From contig CM059560.1 of the NCBI GenBank assembly GCA_030386875.1, positions 28,762,183 to 28,826,182 on the forward strand: a stretch of 64,000 nucleotides of DNA, given 5' to 3'. This DNA is from Morinoia aosen (lineage: Eukaryota > Arthropoda > Malacostraca > Amphipoda > Talitridae). The notes under the pieces were generated by a model. It was not told where the DNA came from. It saw nothing but the letters and a program-made list of their open reading frames with translations, and searched no databases. Of the stretch, positions 38,316-52,609 are shown piece by piece (the stretch's first letter is position 1; the number at the start of each line of letters is the position of its first letter). A program made the position numbers and the translations under genes.

Positions 38316-38670
38316 ATTGTGCAATGATATCGCCACCTTTTGCTTTATTAAGCTTATTTATCTATTCGAGGCAGCGATAATTTCGAATGGAAGGGATATG
38401 CTTCTCCGTAATAGCTCAAAATACTCAAGTTAAGCCCGGATTAAAATGATGGCGCACAGAAATACATGTATCTACATCTGTGTACCGTACTATGAAACTG
38501 CATATTGTATACAATAGTATGTATACTTATGCATTTCATTATCCACCTCTCATGCAACTTTACTCAATTATGTTTTCGATGCGGCGATAATTATGGTGGC
38601 AAAAGAGTTCTTTGGCGACGATAAAGGCGGCTATTTATCGCCGCGTTGGTGGCGATATTCATGCACAAAT
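38316..38670. mobile_element. possible MITE with ~20-bp inverted ends
   Basis: ATTGTGCAATGATATCGCC.. at 38316-38337 is matched in inverted orientation by ..GGCGATATTCATGCACAAT-like sequence at 38648-38670 (TTGTGCA and ATATCGCCACC on both sides, with a one-base offset between). The interior holds more TATCGCC/GGCGATA motifs. No clear target duplication is visible, so this is tentative. Confidence 0.35.
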
Positions 38671-41600
38671 ATGTGCATATGACGCGGCAAAACGTGTGAA
38701 TGCTTTTCGATGTGGCGGCGGAAAAGTTAGACTGGGTACTTTGTAGTCTATCGCCAAATCCTCATCCTACAGGCATTTCACCTAAGGCATCACAGCAACA
38801 TTTTCGCAAGAGAAAAAATTACATAAAAATACAAATGTGTCAAGCGCATAGCTACTGTCAAATTTGAAACTTTCTTCTTCAGTGATGAATAAAAAAATTT
38901 CAACAAATCGAGATATTAATAGAAAACATTATTTTCTCTAGCACAAAATTAAAAAGTTTTTACTGAATTGACGAGAAGAATGGCATCTGCTCTATAATTT
39001 ACGCTTCCAGTGTGTCTTTCAAGAATTTTATTGGAAAAGTCTGTGAAATGTTTTCATTTAAACTTTTATTTTTAACTTTTTTTAACAAACTTTTATCCAC
39101 TCACGGGATAAAAGTTTGTAACTTAATTTAAGAGTAAATATATATTTATTTATACAATATCTAAGATAGAAACATACCTATGTACGTAATATTAGTGCAG
39201 ACGTTACATTTCACACTACAAAATTTGTAAAGGGGAGCATATCATGATGCAGTTATAAAGATAAAATTAGGGATGAACAGGTAAATTGACATAGAACATT
39301 TTCACCGCTGAGATACGATACGCATTAGTATACTTTCGTGAACTTTTCTGAAAGAATACAGCTTCGGTTTTCAATTTAAACTACCAACAACTTACAAAGA
39401 AATCGTCTAAAAATATTCTTTTAGGTTATTTCAATGCATATTCTAATTTCACAACAAATAATGTTCCTCCGAACTCAAGCTCACTGAAACCTTAAAACCC
39501 TGAAAACAGAATATTTCCACGTGTTATTCAAATCGAAACTTATCAAGTGAAGTGCCAATCAACCAATTGAATCGAAATTCAAAGCGCACTATCTTTCATT
39601 TCCCGGACTAATTACTGGGGACGCTTTTCTCTGCATTCAACTTTATTTGTTAGATCGCACCAAAGATATCTTCTGTTTTGAAACTCTCACAACCCATGAC
39701 AGGCCTCCTCGAAATAAAGAATAAACTTTTCCCATTCGTTGTTTCGAGTGCGTAAACTTCCCACAGGCAGGGGTATGGAAGTCTTCACTACTCTGACCGA
39801 GCTACGTTTCGGAAGTGCATGTATATAGCTACAGGCAGTCACCAAAGGCTCAAACTCATTGTAAAAACTTGGTTTCTCGCTACATTGAAGAAACTTAAGG
39901 ATTCGTCGTGTGCTTCATTGAACAAATTTTTACATAATCCAAGAATTCGCTCAACTTTTAACCAGTAAATTCCATTCACGTCTGGTAAACACAGGTTCGG
40001 AGACATTAAGGACACATTGAAGATTGAAGTCCCTTTTTTAGGGGGGTTATGAAATCCTTTCAGTTTGCGTACAGTGTTGTCAAAACGTTCTCGTATCAAG
40101 GTTATTTACCTACCCTGCGTGTCCTCATTACGCGAGAACGTTCCATAATATTCATATTCAAATCGTGTTCAGAATTCTAACCACGCGATTCAGCCAAACA
40201 CTTTCGAGCCCATAGGATCAAGAGCTCAAGCGAAGCGAGCGGGCGCGCTCCCTTGCCGTAATGGATGTTATTAGCGCCTCGTCAGCATTAGATGGGTTAT
40301 TGATGTCTCCTACGCCACTCCAAGGATGTTCGTGGTCTCAGCGTGGCACCGTAAACAGCTCAGACGTGAAGACCGCAGAAATCTTCCGTAAACAACACAG
40401 ATCTGCCGTGTCTCAGGGCAGACTCTACATCATTCCAAGGATGATAACTTCGACCATATAGACCGAGGGGCAGGATTGTGTTCATGACAGCTTGGCAACG
40501 AGCTCAGTATTTGTTATGTTTGCTCAGTGAGACTGAAATTACAGTGCAGCTGTCAAGTAAGTTGGCGTTTGAATGCGAGGAACTGTGTCTCGTTCGTACA
40601 CATCTAATCTTGAAGCAACACTGACTGTTCTGGGTGTATGCAAATTTCGAATTTTATCCAATCATAAATCAAATTTTAGGGTAAATAAGGTATATATGCT
40701 CATATGTATTTTGAACTTGCCCTCTTCGTAAAATTTAACTTCATCAACATTGAGGAGGAATTTATCTGTTTTTTTCTTAATTGATTTTAATGTGTTTCCA
40801 TATAGAGATAGAGCAATGTTAATGCTTCATAGAGCAAATGGGTAGTTTTCCCATTTTTACTTCAAGGTTGAACACATATTTGAGTGGTTGTTTTATCAAA
40901 GGGAAGGAATTTTCCTTTTTGTGTCGATCATATGTTTTTTTTGGTTAGTTTTTACAACTTTTATTAGACAAACATGTCCTACGGAAGAAAATTTCAATTC
41001 TGTCCCTGAGCTAATTTATGTGCTGGATCCTAGAAAGATTAGGCAAGTATTTATTTTTTTAAGCGAAGCCGGGTTTTAGGAGGCATCTCTAAGTTGGAAA
41101 AGCCAGCTAAAGTAAACTTAACGTTGGCATGCATTGGGGGCAACAAACTCTGCCTACACGGCAATTGGAAACTAAAATAGCATCAACTATTGCTCGATTC
41201 AACAAAAATCTATTGAAAGCTTTGTTGAATGTGTTGGCATATGGTAAATGATGTCATAGAATCTTCAGTCATTTCATCATAAGTATATTAAAAGAATAGC
41301 ACCGCTTCATCATACCAATAGTTGCGAAAAATGTTTAACCTCTCTTATTGGTGAGTATGGAAACTTGCAGTTTTCTTATGCTACTGGAATTTTATCGCTC
41401 ACCCTCTGTTCGAGAAGTTTGCTCAAAATCTAATTAAGAGATAACTGAAAACTTTTAACCGCGGTAAAGTATAATTAGACTAACTTTGCTTTGATGATCT
41501 TTTTCAGCAAACAGGATTTTGTTGCCTCAAACTCGAGTTTATTTGGAGTAATCTCAATTTGTTTTTTGCATCTTCGACTTCAAACCCAACCGCATTGAAC

Positions 41601-42270
41601 GAAACCTATTGAGAAATTCGTGGCAAAATTTCACTCTAATTCTCATCAAAGCCTCTACGTTAGGGGATTTGAATTTAATATTTACCTTTATAATTTGCTC
41701 AATTCTCCAAGTTCAACTGATATTGTGCACTATGCTAGGAGTAGAATCCATCCTTTCTAAATTGGTCTCGCTTTTACTCCAGCACTGCTTCCCCCACTGG
41801 CTCTAACTAGTTTATTAAGACCAAGGGAGGTTCGTTGACGTAGTTATCTTTCAAAGCATCGAAAGGACTTAACGTGTCTTAAGGATAACCAGGAATCTGG
41901 AGCTTCGCTTGAGGGGGAAGGGGAGGAAAGAAGATAGAATACCGATGGTGCTCTGCAGAGCAGTGTGCTCCCAGTGGGACTATGTGAGGGCCCGAGCTAA
42001 AGGTTAGGTAGGCTTCCTTTTTGTTGAAATAGAATAGGTTTTTTTTTGTTAAGGATTATCTTTTTACGGTTCACTGCTGTCCTGTTTTTCAGCACCTACT
42101 ACGTTCTTCTTCATTTTTTTCTTGTTTCATGAACTTCTTTCTTAGCTCACTGTTTCTGTGCACCTTGTGCATAGATTCCGCGTTCCCTCAACTCCATACC
42201 AAATGGTGCCTTCCTCCTTCCTCTCTTAGGATATCTTTGTCGTTGTTAAGGGAGGTTAAAACTTTCTTAT

Positions 42271-42320
42271 ATAATAATAATGATAATAATAATAATAATA
42301 ATAATGATACTGATAATAAT
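42271..42320. repeat. (AAT)n-type microsatellite
   Basis: ATAATAATAATGATAATAAT-type trinucleotide repeat with a few G/C interruptions. Confidence 0.95.
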
Positions 42321-45300
42321 GCAGAGCAGTGAACCTCGGAGAATGCAGCTTTTGGTGCTGACTTGAGCTCAACACCGCAGAGTCATGAGGCACGTCGCTA
42401 AAGGCTGTGGTGATGCTAATTTTGAAGTACAGTAGCCGCGCCTCTAATTTTAAATTTGGCTACGAGAAATGGATCTTGCCTCATTTAGGGTGTGTTTTTG
42501 TTTGTTACAGCATTATTCTCGTATCCTTACTTCGTTTGCGCTACGTGCTCACTTTTTATTGCTGCCGAAGAGCAAAAGCTGCCTCACTGGAATCTTGCCC
42601 TCCGTGTCGCATTTTGAAGTAGATGTTTAGAGTGTTCCCCAGTGATGCTGGCCATAATTGAGCCGAAATTTTAGGTGAGCCCTATCCATATTCAAGTTCA
42701 TGCTCATCTTCATGGCCATGTTCGTATTGATGAACGATGATTGTAGGATAGTGAACGAGTTTTGTCGATTTTATCAACCATCTATAGTCACAGGAGAGTC
42801 TTCTTAACCAACTTGATTTACATGTTCAAACTTGATGTTTCTTAGAAATTCCATGCAGAGCATTTCCCCAAAAATATTTTGCAGCATAGCAACGATTGTT
42901 GTCCTCTGTCTGCGCTGCTAAAACGGTGATGAGGCAGCGAAGCTTCTCTGTTTCTACCAGCAAGGTTTGATACCTTAAGAGTTATTTTTTAATTTCTGGT
43001 GCGGTAATAGCAGGTATCTTTAGAATATTTTCAAAACTTGCTATCAGGTACTTTAGACTGATTTATTAAGCACCATTATGGTTTTGAACATTAACAGTTT
43101 CATTGAAATCTCAACTCTGGAGCTAAATCTTAGTAGAATATTATTTGTGTAGAAACTACTGAGGTTCTTCAAACAGTATCCTATTGTAAATACGATGACA
43201 CAAATGTGAAACTGTTTATTAATTTTCACCGATGTTCTCACCCAACAAGTCGAGTTAATGACAATATTATTGCAAGGCAGACATTGACGCTCTGTTCAAA
43301 TGATTACAGCAAAAAATCGGTACTCTTTTGTTTCCTGAAGTTTACGTTTCTTGGAATTACGCAACGCTGTTCTAGTCAATCGTAATTATTAGTCTTACAA
43401 TTTATGCATGCAATTTACATTTTTGAAATTGTTTATTCACGTGTGGGCTTCAAGAGAGAGCACCTTGCTTTTTTTAGGCATTAGTGATTGTTCATCTACG
43501 AAAGTTGACTAATTTTCCGGGAAAAATTTCAATCTAGTGTTCAGCAAAAGCCTCTCATATTTTACTACCTTCCATGGCAGACAAGTAATTAACAAAAGAC
43601 GTCACCTTACGCTCGACGCTGGGAGAGTTTCCTCTCAAGGGGCCCGGAAATAATCAGACTCTCCCGTGCCCTGCAATCTAGTTCAGAGCTTCGCTAAGAG
43701 GCTCACTGCACGATAATTAGCCCTACACTTCCTCCCGTACATTCGCAAGTTCACGAGTTATGTTTTGTTCGAAAGGGAAAAAATATCATAGTGTTAGTTA
43801 AATGAAGAGCAATGAGTGTTTGCTGGTCGGTAAAATTAACGTTGTTAGATTTAGTTTTATCGCTAAAATTTCGATGATTTGCTTTCAAGTTTTCGTACAC
43901 ACATTTTGGCGGTGAATAATTGACGTAAAATTGAATTTGATTCTTTTGAGAGACTGGAATCATTTTAATTCGATCGGTTAAACAGTTGGATAGAACTATT
44001 ATACAGTGTAGAGGTAAACTGTATTTAATAAGGTTTACTCTAGGAGAATGAAATCAACTCTGAAGCAAATGAAACTTCAACATTCGCACCACTTACGTCA
44101 TGTTGAAGAATATTTGCAAAAAAACAAATACGTTGTCATGAACCGAAATCATGAAAACAACAAATATTTTGAGATTGTTTTCATCAGTTTTCAAACAATT
44201 GTTCTTACGAGCAGGGGGATACTCTGGCGTATTCAAATAATTGGAAATTTTTCCATGTTTTTGTAGCACTTTTGAGGGCATTTTAAGTTGTGAGTTGTCA
44301 AGTAAAAAATGTTACTTCTCATGGATCTTTTTATTTTGCTTTCCTAGCTTGGTTTCTACAAACAAGTAAGAGCAAGTTTCCGACAGAAAAAAAATCATGA
44401 GGTTGATCTCCGAACAAAATGATATACAGTCTGATTCCGCTCTAGAGGAGAAGTAGAAAAATTTCGCTCATTTTTCTTCATGCAAAAGTTTCTTTGGAGT
44501 ATATTTTGCGGTCGGTACACTCCAACGTTCACTTGGAATTTATGCTGGCATTCATTTCCTTTGGTCTATAAATGAGAATAGTTTTCAATGCGGACAAATT
44601 ATTTCGAAACCTATTGGAAGGGAAATCTTTTCTCGTTGAGTAATGCAATTGAATCCTTTAATTTCATTCCTGGAAGCAATTAAAGGATTCCTTGAAGCAA
44701 TTGAAATTGGCAGGATGATTTGATGCAAACATCATAACTCTGGATATCCGTCATAGTTTCTATGAAAATTAAAAAGTTCTCATTAGTTCTTTCAGAAATT
44801 CTGGAGGTGGAATCGAATTCTAAGTCTGAAGATCTGGAGGATTTTATGACATTGGCAAAACATTGCTGTCCGCTCACTTGCTCAACGTAAACACGTTTGG
44901 AAAATTGCTTTACAGCCGCTCTTGCTTGAAGCTCATCGTCTCCAAAGATTTGTACGTCCCTTGTAAAATAACGCAATCGCTTACAAAATGATCAAAGCGT
45001 TAGTAAACAATCGTATTTTTCTGCTTCAATATTCCTTTATACAATAGGTTTTTGCCTCGCTGTATAGTTCTACATAATCTTCCCTTCCTTTGATCTCAAT
45101 TATGCAAACCAAGCGTGACATTTTTTTTGCACTTGTTGCATAACTTATGTTTAATTTGTATTTTTAAATGAGTTTTAAACGTTTATTACTATCTCCAATT
45201 ATCAGAGATTTTCCTTGAGGCAATTTTTTTTACTTTTCATACCGGCCTTACACCCCATGTTTCATTTTTTGCTTAAAGTGGTACATTTTGGCTCTATAAA

Positions 45301-48300
45301 GTTCTTCTATAACTCTAGCGTAGCATAACTCCGAAAAGTTATGGTTCTTTACTCGAGAATATTTATGTGAACTTTTGTGCCTACTTTTCTCCGCCGACAT
45401 ATTTACTCAGTGTTCCTTCGTCAACAAGAACATTGCATTTTGATTTCTCGTGTTAGTTCCTAAACATCCCTATTGGTAAATTTAGCGTGTTGTCCGATTC
45501 ACGTTTCTACGTCGAGACAGAAGACTTTGAAGAAGGAAAATGGCATTTGCATTTCAACTGAACACTTATGAAAATAGGATTAATGCAATAATTATTGCGC
45601 TTACGGGTTTACCTGGGTACTGGAAAATAGGCTTACAGTAAATGCAGTAAAAGTTTTTAGAAGATCAGGTAATTCAATTAATTACCTCATCGATTACCTC
45701 ATCTCAGGTGATTAAATTATTTACCTCCTGGATAAGATAACTTGAAAGTTTAATGTTATATGCTTTCATTAGATCTGATTACCAATATTGATTGATTTCA
45801 GTAAATTGAGGGCATCTGGACGCTATGCTAAATGTATGTGATTTCAAGCACTTTTATGCCGTTCATCTGTTGTGAAAAGAATAATTGGAAGAAACTAAAA
45901 GTACAAAATAGTTTGAGTAGCTGATTCATCTTCTGAACAGGTATATGAGATGTTGTCACAGTTGTTTTTTGAGAGCATAGACGCAAAGCGGACATGGTGA
46001 CAATGTTCGAAAGCGGAATCAAATATAATTTTGCAATGGATCGCAAGCGTCATATCTGTTTACGTTTAAAATAAAGTTTTAGTTTTCTAAACTATGATCG
46101 AATGAACTTATCAGAAACCGGAAGGCTCACTGAAATCTATTTTAAGTAGTTCTATGAATGCCACAGTAAACTAAATAAAAATTCAATCACATGGAAAACT
46201 CAAACAGAAAAATTTTGATAAAATCAAGGTAGTTCGATGTTGTTGCATCAACAAGAACGTAAATGGAGTTTTGTACACGCCCTCACTGTGAGGTAAATGC
46301 ACTGACATTGCAAGGCTGGATAAAAGTTCGGCAGCACAGAAAATCATGCCAACTTCTAAGATCGAGCTAAATGAAAGTGAAATGCGTAGAAATATTTGTG
46401 CAGACTTAGCGTCTAGAAGTTGAAGAAAAAATAATATGCGTGTTCCTGATCAACTGAATTAAAACCGATGCGGAGGAAACGTATAAGACGTATAATCAAA
46501 ATCTTTATGAATGATTCAAGAAACATATTGACAACATTATACATTGCACAATGAAATCGGAAATTCATAAAAATGGGACGAGTAATGGATCCTTAATTCT
46601 TAATTCTGACGTGAAAGAAGATGAGCAAGTATTGAGTCTGAATTCATTCGTACACTTGTGCCTTGTCCAATAAAATATGCGTCGAAAACTCGGGATGAAA
46701 TGTATACACGGTTAATAAAATGCTATTTTTCAAGAAGACGATTTAATTATTCCTGATTTATTCCACACATATTTTCTTTCTTGGAAAACTTTTAAGTTAC
46801 GTACAATTTGGAATGAAATCCTTACATTGAATGAGAGAGACCATTAATATTATTTTTGGCTCATTTTTTCAAAAGTCTATTAAAGTCTATACCAAACTGA
46901 CTCGGTACTCCTTCTCTCTTTGGATCGTTAATTTGAGCACAGCGAAAGTCTGAAAAAAATATATCTCAGACTATAGCGTTTCTACAGCAAAACGTTGAAA
47001 CTGTTGCCTGCTAATTCGGAAGACAAAATCTTCGCGGTTCGTTGAACGTTTTTTTGTTCTCTTTACGCTGCGCTGTGAATGATTTGACTGTTTCAACAGA
47101 TGTGTTGATCGTTGAGTCACGACTGTCAAGTACTCGCGCCAGTTCAGGATTCGAAGATATTCCAATAGTAACTTGGACACAAAAGTGAAGAAGAACCTCC
47201 GCAGTTGTGAACGTTCACAGTTTACTGATATTCTCGACACTGTTTCGAATAGCAAGAAACTTTAAATTGTGTTTTAATCAGCTCTAAAGAACTTAAATTT
47301 TGATAACTTGATTAAACAATAATAAAAATAAATTATTTTTCAAACGAAACTAACTGAATAATAAATAAAACAATCATTTTATAAGACGGAAACCCCTTTT
47401 CATAAAAAAATTCATAATTAAAGTTTCTCCTACTGAATTTTAACTTTGCTATGCAACACTAAAATTACACTCTCAACAGTGCGGAGGTGCATAAATATTT
47501 TATTGCTCTGTAAAGGACGGAAATATTCATTCATTGCTTATTTAGGAAGTGTAAATAAGTACCTGTATTTATGAACGAACGATACATGCAGACATAGCGA
47601 ATTATACCCAATCGGATGAAAATGAAACAATACCACTGTAACCTCTTCCTTCTGAAATTAATGCTATTATTACATTCAAGTTCGAGCTCTCGACTGTAGA
47701 TTAATTGGTTGTTAATACCGCACAGTAAAGATAATTTTACGTGTATTCTAAGGCCAGGCTAAGAAAATCATGAATTGTGTATCAAATTTCTTGAATTGAG
47801 CTCATAACATTCTCGTTCTTTCCAGACTTGGGTGAGGGTTGCGGCTCCTTTGGTTAGAGAGCGAGTAAACTTGATTTTTTAAGGCACTCAGCGCACCAGC
47901 TTCCTTGCGCACTGCGAAGCACCGAGGAATGCAGGTCAGAATTGCCGCTTCATTCTGCCAAACGCCCGCCTAAATCGTACGCTTTACGACCATGTACGAC
48001 GGTGAGCGACGAACTTTGCCATTTGACCGAGGCTGTAAACTTGCCTTGCATCTGCGACGGCAACTCCAGCTTTGTGAAATTATTTTCACCAGCTAAAGTT
48101 GGTGAGATTATGCAAAATCCTCTTTACCTTATGATCACGCGCTTTCAAAAATGGCATCCATGGAGTACCTTTCAAATGAATTTGTTTTGTTCATCCACTT
48201 GATAACAAAGGTAAACAAGAACTTATGCCCAGGGAAACACAAGTTCGAATGAACTTGATGCAGAATGTTAATTGTTTTCATTCTCATGCTCTCAATAATG

Positions 48301-51300
48301 TTCCTATTCCGAGTTATGGACCTTTAATCAGCTTTAAATGTTTTAGAAAAAAAGCATCATATTTTGTGCATGTGATAATGCTTCCAAACCATCTCCTCTG
48401 TTTTCCTCCAAGAAAAATACCCTACAAAATGATTATGTTTAAATACTCAGAAAGAAATCTTACTGATCTACATATGAGCATAGAATAGCGTTATAAAATA
48501 GAAGTGTAATAACAAAGGTAAGCAGCAAAGCTACTAGAGCCTACAAGGCAACAAAAACAAACTTAATTTCTTACTTAATTTCTGAATATGGTTCAAGTTT
48601 TCCGTGAGAAAATATCTTCAAACTATTTATTAATCATATAAATTAGATCATTGACTCGTATAACTAGCACAATATATGTACATACACGATATATGTGAAA
48701 ATTTGAACTATTTTGTAACGTCGGGAAATTAGAGAAGAAAACACTGATTGTATTCAATATGCTTACTGATGCGCGTAATGTTCATCTACCGCGGATTACA
48801 TGGAAAGTATATTACCTGGTCGGGATTGCGACCTCTGAAAGTTACCTCAGCCAGATGAACACAAACACCTTTCATGGAGAAGAAAGAACCTCCAACTTGC
48901 GGTAACGTGCGACACTCCGTCATTTTTACATCATTTCAACTCTGATCCCCGGTCTTGCATGGCTGGTTCAGTTGTGCTTCTTCGAAGCGTAAGTTCTGTT
49001 CTCTCGCGCATAAACTCCTCGAGACAGCAAGTTGCGTCGGGGTTTTGTTGAATGTTCGAGTATCCACTCGTTTTCTCAACTTTATTTCATATAAAGTGTG
49101 AAGTTAGACGTAGCTTATTTACAAGTAAAGTATTTTTACTGCTCCTGTGCTAGTTCTATTCGCTCATTCTTCAATTTATTTCTGACTTGTAATGATCAAT
49201 CGTTTCTGACTTCTTCCGACTTTTAGGATAAAGGGATACTCTATCTTTTTATATTTACTTGACGTACACTGAAGTTACTACCAAAAATCGCTACTGCTCG
49301 AATGGGCCCAGGGAAAAAAAAAGTTTTATTGGGATAGATGCTTCAAAAAATTTACACATTAAATGATTTTGAATATTAAGCAAATTGGGTATTTCATATC
49401 CAGAAGATACTATTTGATTAATGCTACATTAAATTATTTCTTCCATTAAACATATTAATCTATGTGAGCTCAATATGGGGTCAAACCTTCTTGAAATAAA
49501 ATACGCGCGTTCAAAATGTCATTGCTTTTTTCACAATAGATCATTTGGTCGAAAGTTATTCCATTGAATGTGAATTAACCTGACGTAGAATGAAACCAGT
49601 GTCAGTTAAGGGGATATTTCCTTAAAATCAACTGTTCAGTCTTAATGACCACGATGTGCGGCTTTGCAACCACAGCATGGTCTTCTCAGACCACATTGTT
49701 CGTGACTTGTATTCATTCATATGCTTTCGTCTCTCCGAACTGTTGTAAAAACTTTTTTTAGTTCACTTCTTATCTATAATCATTCCTACAAAATGTCTGC
49801 CTCGAACGAACGGAAACATGGTTAAAACTGTCTAAGATTTCAAAAAGAATCCTTTCTCATTATTTTAAAGACTCTGAAATTTCTTTTAAAGGGATTATTA
49901 GTACAGAAAGCGACTCGTAGCCCGTAAGTGTCTCGAAGAGGCAAAATATGAGGGTGCGAGGAAAAACGTACCAGAAAATGGAGCTACTTTTTTCAGAAGG
50001 TGGTTGTGCGGAATACTGGCCTAGAAACATCACAGAGAGAAAATGCAAATAGAAATCCTTTGCTTAAAACTACAGAGATAGCCGTTCCTTGAATTTGCTT
50101 AGTGAAAATTGAATCTTATTGAATAAAGTCAGCACTATCTGAACAGTTTTGTATGCTCACAAATATTACTCATTTCACACGGATAGAGCAACAAATATAT
50201 GTAGAATATTATTCTTTCTTTATGTAGACAGAAGGACTCCCAGCTGCACCACTTGCTTAAGACGGTTGCAGCGTCTCATTACATGCAGCGAGCTTCACAG
50301 ACTCATGAACGTCTTGTAGTAGATTTCTTAATTCTCATGGGAGAATGACCCTAGAAGCAATGATACTGATTTTGGCATAAAATTCAGCAACCATTTCGCA
50401 AGCATCCATACTTAGTCTTCTCCTCGACGCAATGGCAGAGCATTGGATGGAGCGCGGAGGTCCCTAGACAGAGTCTTCATCTGGGCGAGGCTGAGCCAGA
50501 GCACGGAGCTCCACTGATAGCACAGGAAACGGAAAAACGGAAAGGAGAGGGTGTAAGGGAAACACATATACTCTATGAGCTTGTATTTTACTCACTTCAC
50601 CTCAGGTTCAGAACTGAAAAAATGTTTAACATCGAATCAAATACAATTCAAAAATTTAACCATTGTAATTTCATTTTTTACTTGTTTATTTCGTAAAATG
50701 AGGCATGGAGAACAAAAATAAAATGAGGCATACTGTGAAAGAGGAACAACGAAGGCTTTAAAACCATGTTTATCAAAGTAAAAGGGAACAGAGTGAATAT
50801 GTTAATCTGATAAAACTTGATGAACATTCAAAGTTTATGATAAAAGGCAGAAAAATGGCAGTCAAATTAAAGTGAGGATAAAAGTCCAGAAACTATAAAA
50901 GTAGATCGGACTGTGTTCTTTCATGAAATTCAGCTCTAGATGAACTCAACGGCACTGTCCGCTGAATGCTCGGATTCTCAAAAATCATACTGAATAATGT
51001 TACTAGTTGAAGCCTATGAAAAACTTTCTACTCAAAGCTGAGATATTTGGATAGCCAGCCCCTTTTGTGTATGGATTCATCATACATTTATTTTAGGGTT
51101 TTCTGCTGAAAGAAGTCCCATGCTTAGCAAAATCGTAGTGGGCTCAGCAAAATTAAGCAAACGAGTACGAGATGTTTGATCAAATATATTTCATAGAACG
51201 TCCTCGAGATTCGCTCCATTTCCTCCTCTTACGCACCACTGACAAAAGAAGAGTTAATCATTCAGGAGTGCGTTCAAGGTTTTGAATCCTCTACAAAGTA

Positions 51301-52609
51301 AAGTAGCTTCAGAAATACTTGACAAGATTCAGCATAATATCTTACAGTATTAAAAACCGTGATAATTTTCGAAATAACCCACTGCATTGCGTAACAAAAA
51401 CATTGTTCCTTCTCATAATAATTGTTTTAATGTTTTTTCATTTTTGCTCGAGTCGGATCAACTGAAAATTCATCAGATATTTGTAATTGGATTCCCACAA
51501 CAAATTCCCCGCTTGCCTCGGAAAATGATTTCAATAAAAGATATTTCTTACGTTATAAAAAACGACTTCCTGTTGCAATGAAGTCCCTATAGGGAATTTC
51601 AAACGCTGTACGCGATGAGCATCCGTCTTTTGGAAGAATGACTTCAGATGCTTTAGACTGAGTGTGATAGAGTGACTTAGAATGAAAAAGGAGTTACTAA
51701 AGTGGAAACGTTCTACAAGTATTTATGCTCTTAGATCAACCACCACGTTGTTCAGTGTAATAATTTTGTCCTTATAACATGAGTAAACAGAAAATGTAAG
51801 AAGAAACTACTTCCTTAGGCAGGAGGAAAATTTCAGTATCACGAGTTGGTGGAACCAAGTTTCTAAGACCAGTTTTAGAAATTCACTTAATTGAATAACT
51901 CGATATTTCCTGGAGGTAATCTCTTTTTCTTTTTGCCGATGGAAAGTGGATGTTGGAAGATTCCAACACATCTAACAGAGGTTCCATGTTTCGTGATCGC
52001 TAATCGAGCTCTCAGTTCCATGTCACTAAGTAAAATTTTGGACTCAAATAGTAACTCTGTGAATACGAACTGGCTTAGTATTTTAAACTGAACTTTAAAA
52101 TAAGAACATCCATCATAACGAAAATGTAAAATAATTTAATTCATGTAGGGCCACACATATCTGATAAAAATGAAAATCATAGTATGTGTACGATGATATG
52201 ATTCCAATTATTAATTATATGTAATTTATATACCATGATTTTGAATCAAACGAATCAGAGCAATTAAGTAAGAGTTAACAACTATAGACCAGTCAGAGAT
52301 AAAGCAAAATTCTAATTAAAGTGCTAATGGAAAATTTATTTCTTGTATTTATCTCTATGACTCGATGCTCATATAAAATTAGCCCATTAGCAACAATTTA
52401 AATACGTATTTAACTATTTCTTTATTTTACATCCGTTGTTCGGTAATGACTAATCACCTCGCACTCGCGTTTATTTCAAATTAGAGCGAAAAATAACCGT
52501 TGATTAAATCAAACTGTTCTTCACCACAAATAGTGGTTTTCCTCCCGAAGTTTTAACAGATGCAATTCAGAAGAGGTTCAATTTTTGTGGTAGGCGAATC
52601 AGAGAAATA

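Larger units (their letters stand above)
38143..52609. other. long non-coding stretch with scattered small structures
   Basis: No gene is supported over 14 kb. Visible items are TATCGCC-rich sequence with a possible MITE (38316-38670), perfect-stem hairpins at 39085-39119 and 44651-44690, an ATAAT microsatellite at 42271-42320, and a cluster of GGTAAT/ATTACC repeats at 45668-45720. CpG-richer patches at about 40200-40420, 43600-43740, 47820-48070, 48940-49050 and 50400-50560 could be enhancers or small exons. Open frames within them match nothing I know. Confidence 0.5.

Noticed and set aside
44680-44976. 98-codon minus-strand frame that looks moderately protein-like
   Set aside because: No family match, ATG/splice support or neighbouring exon could be found, so it is left unannotated.
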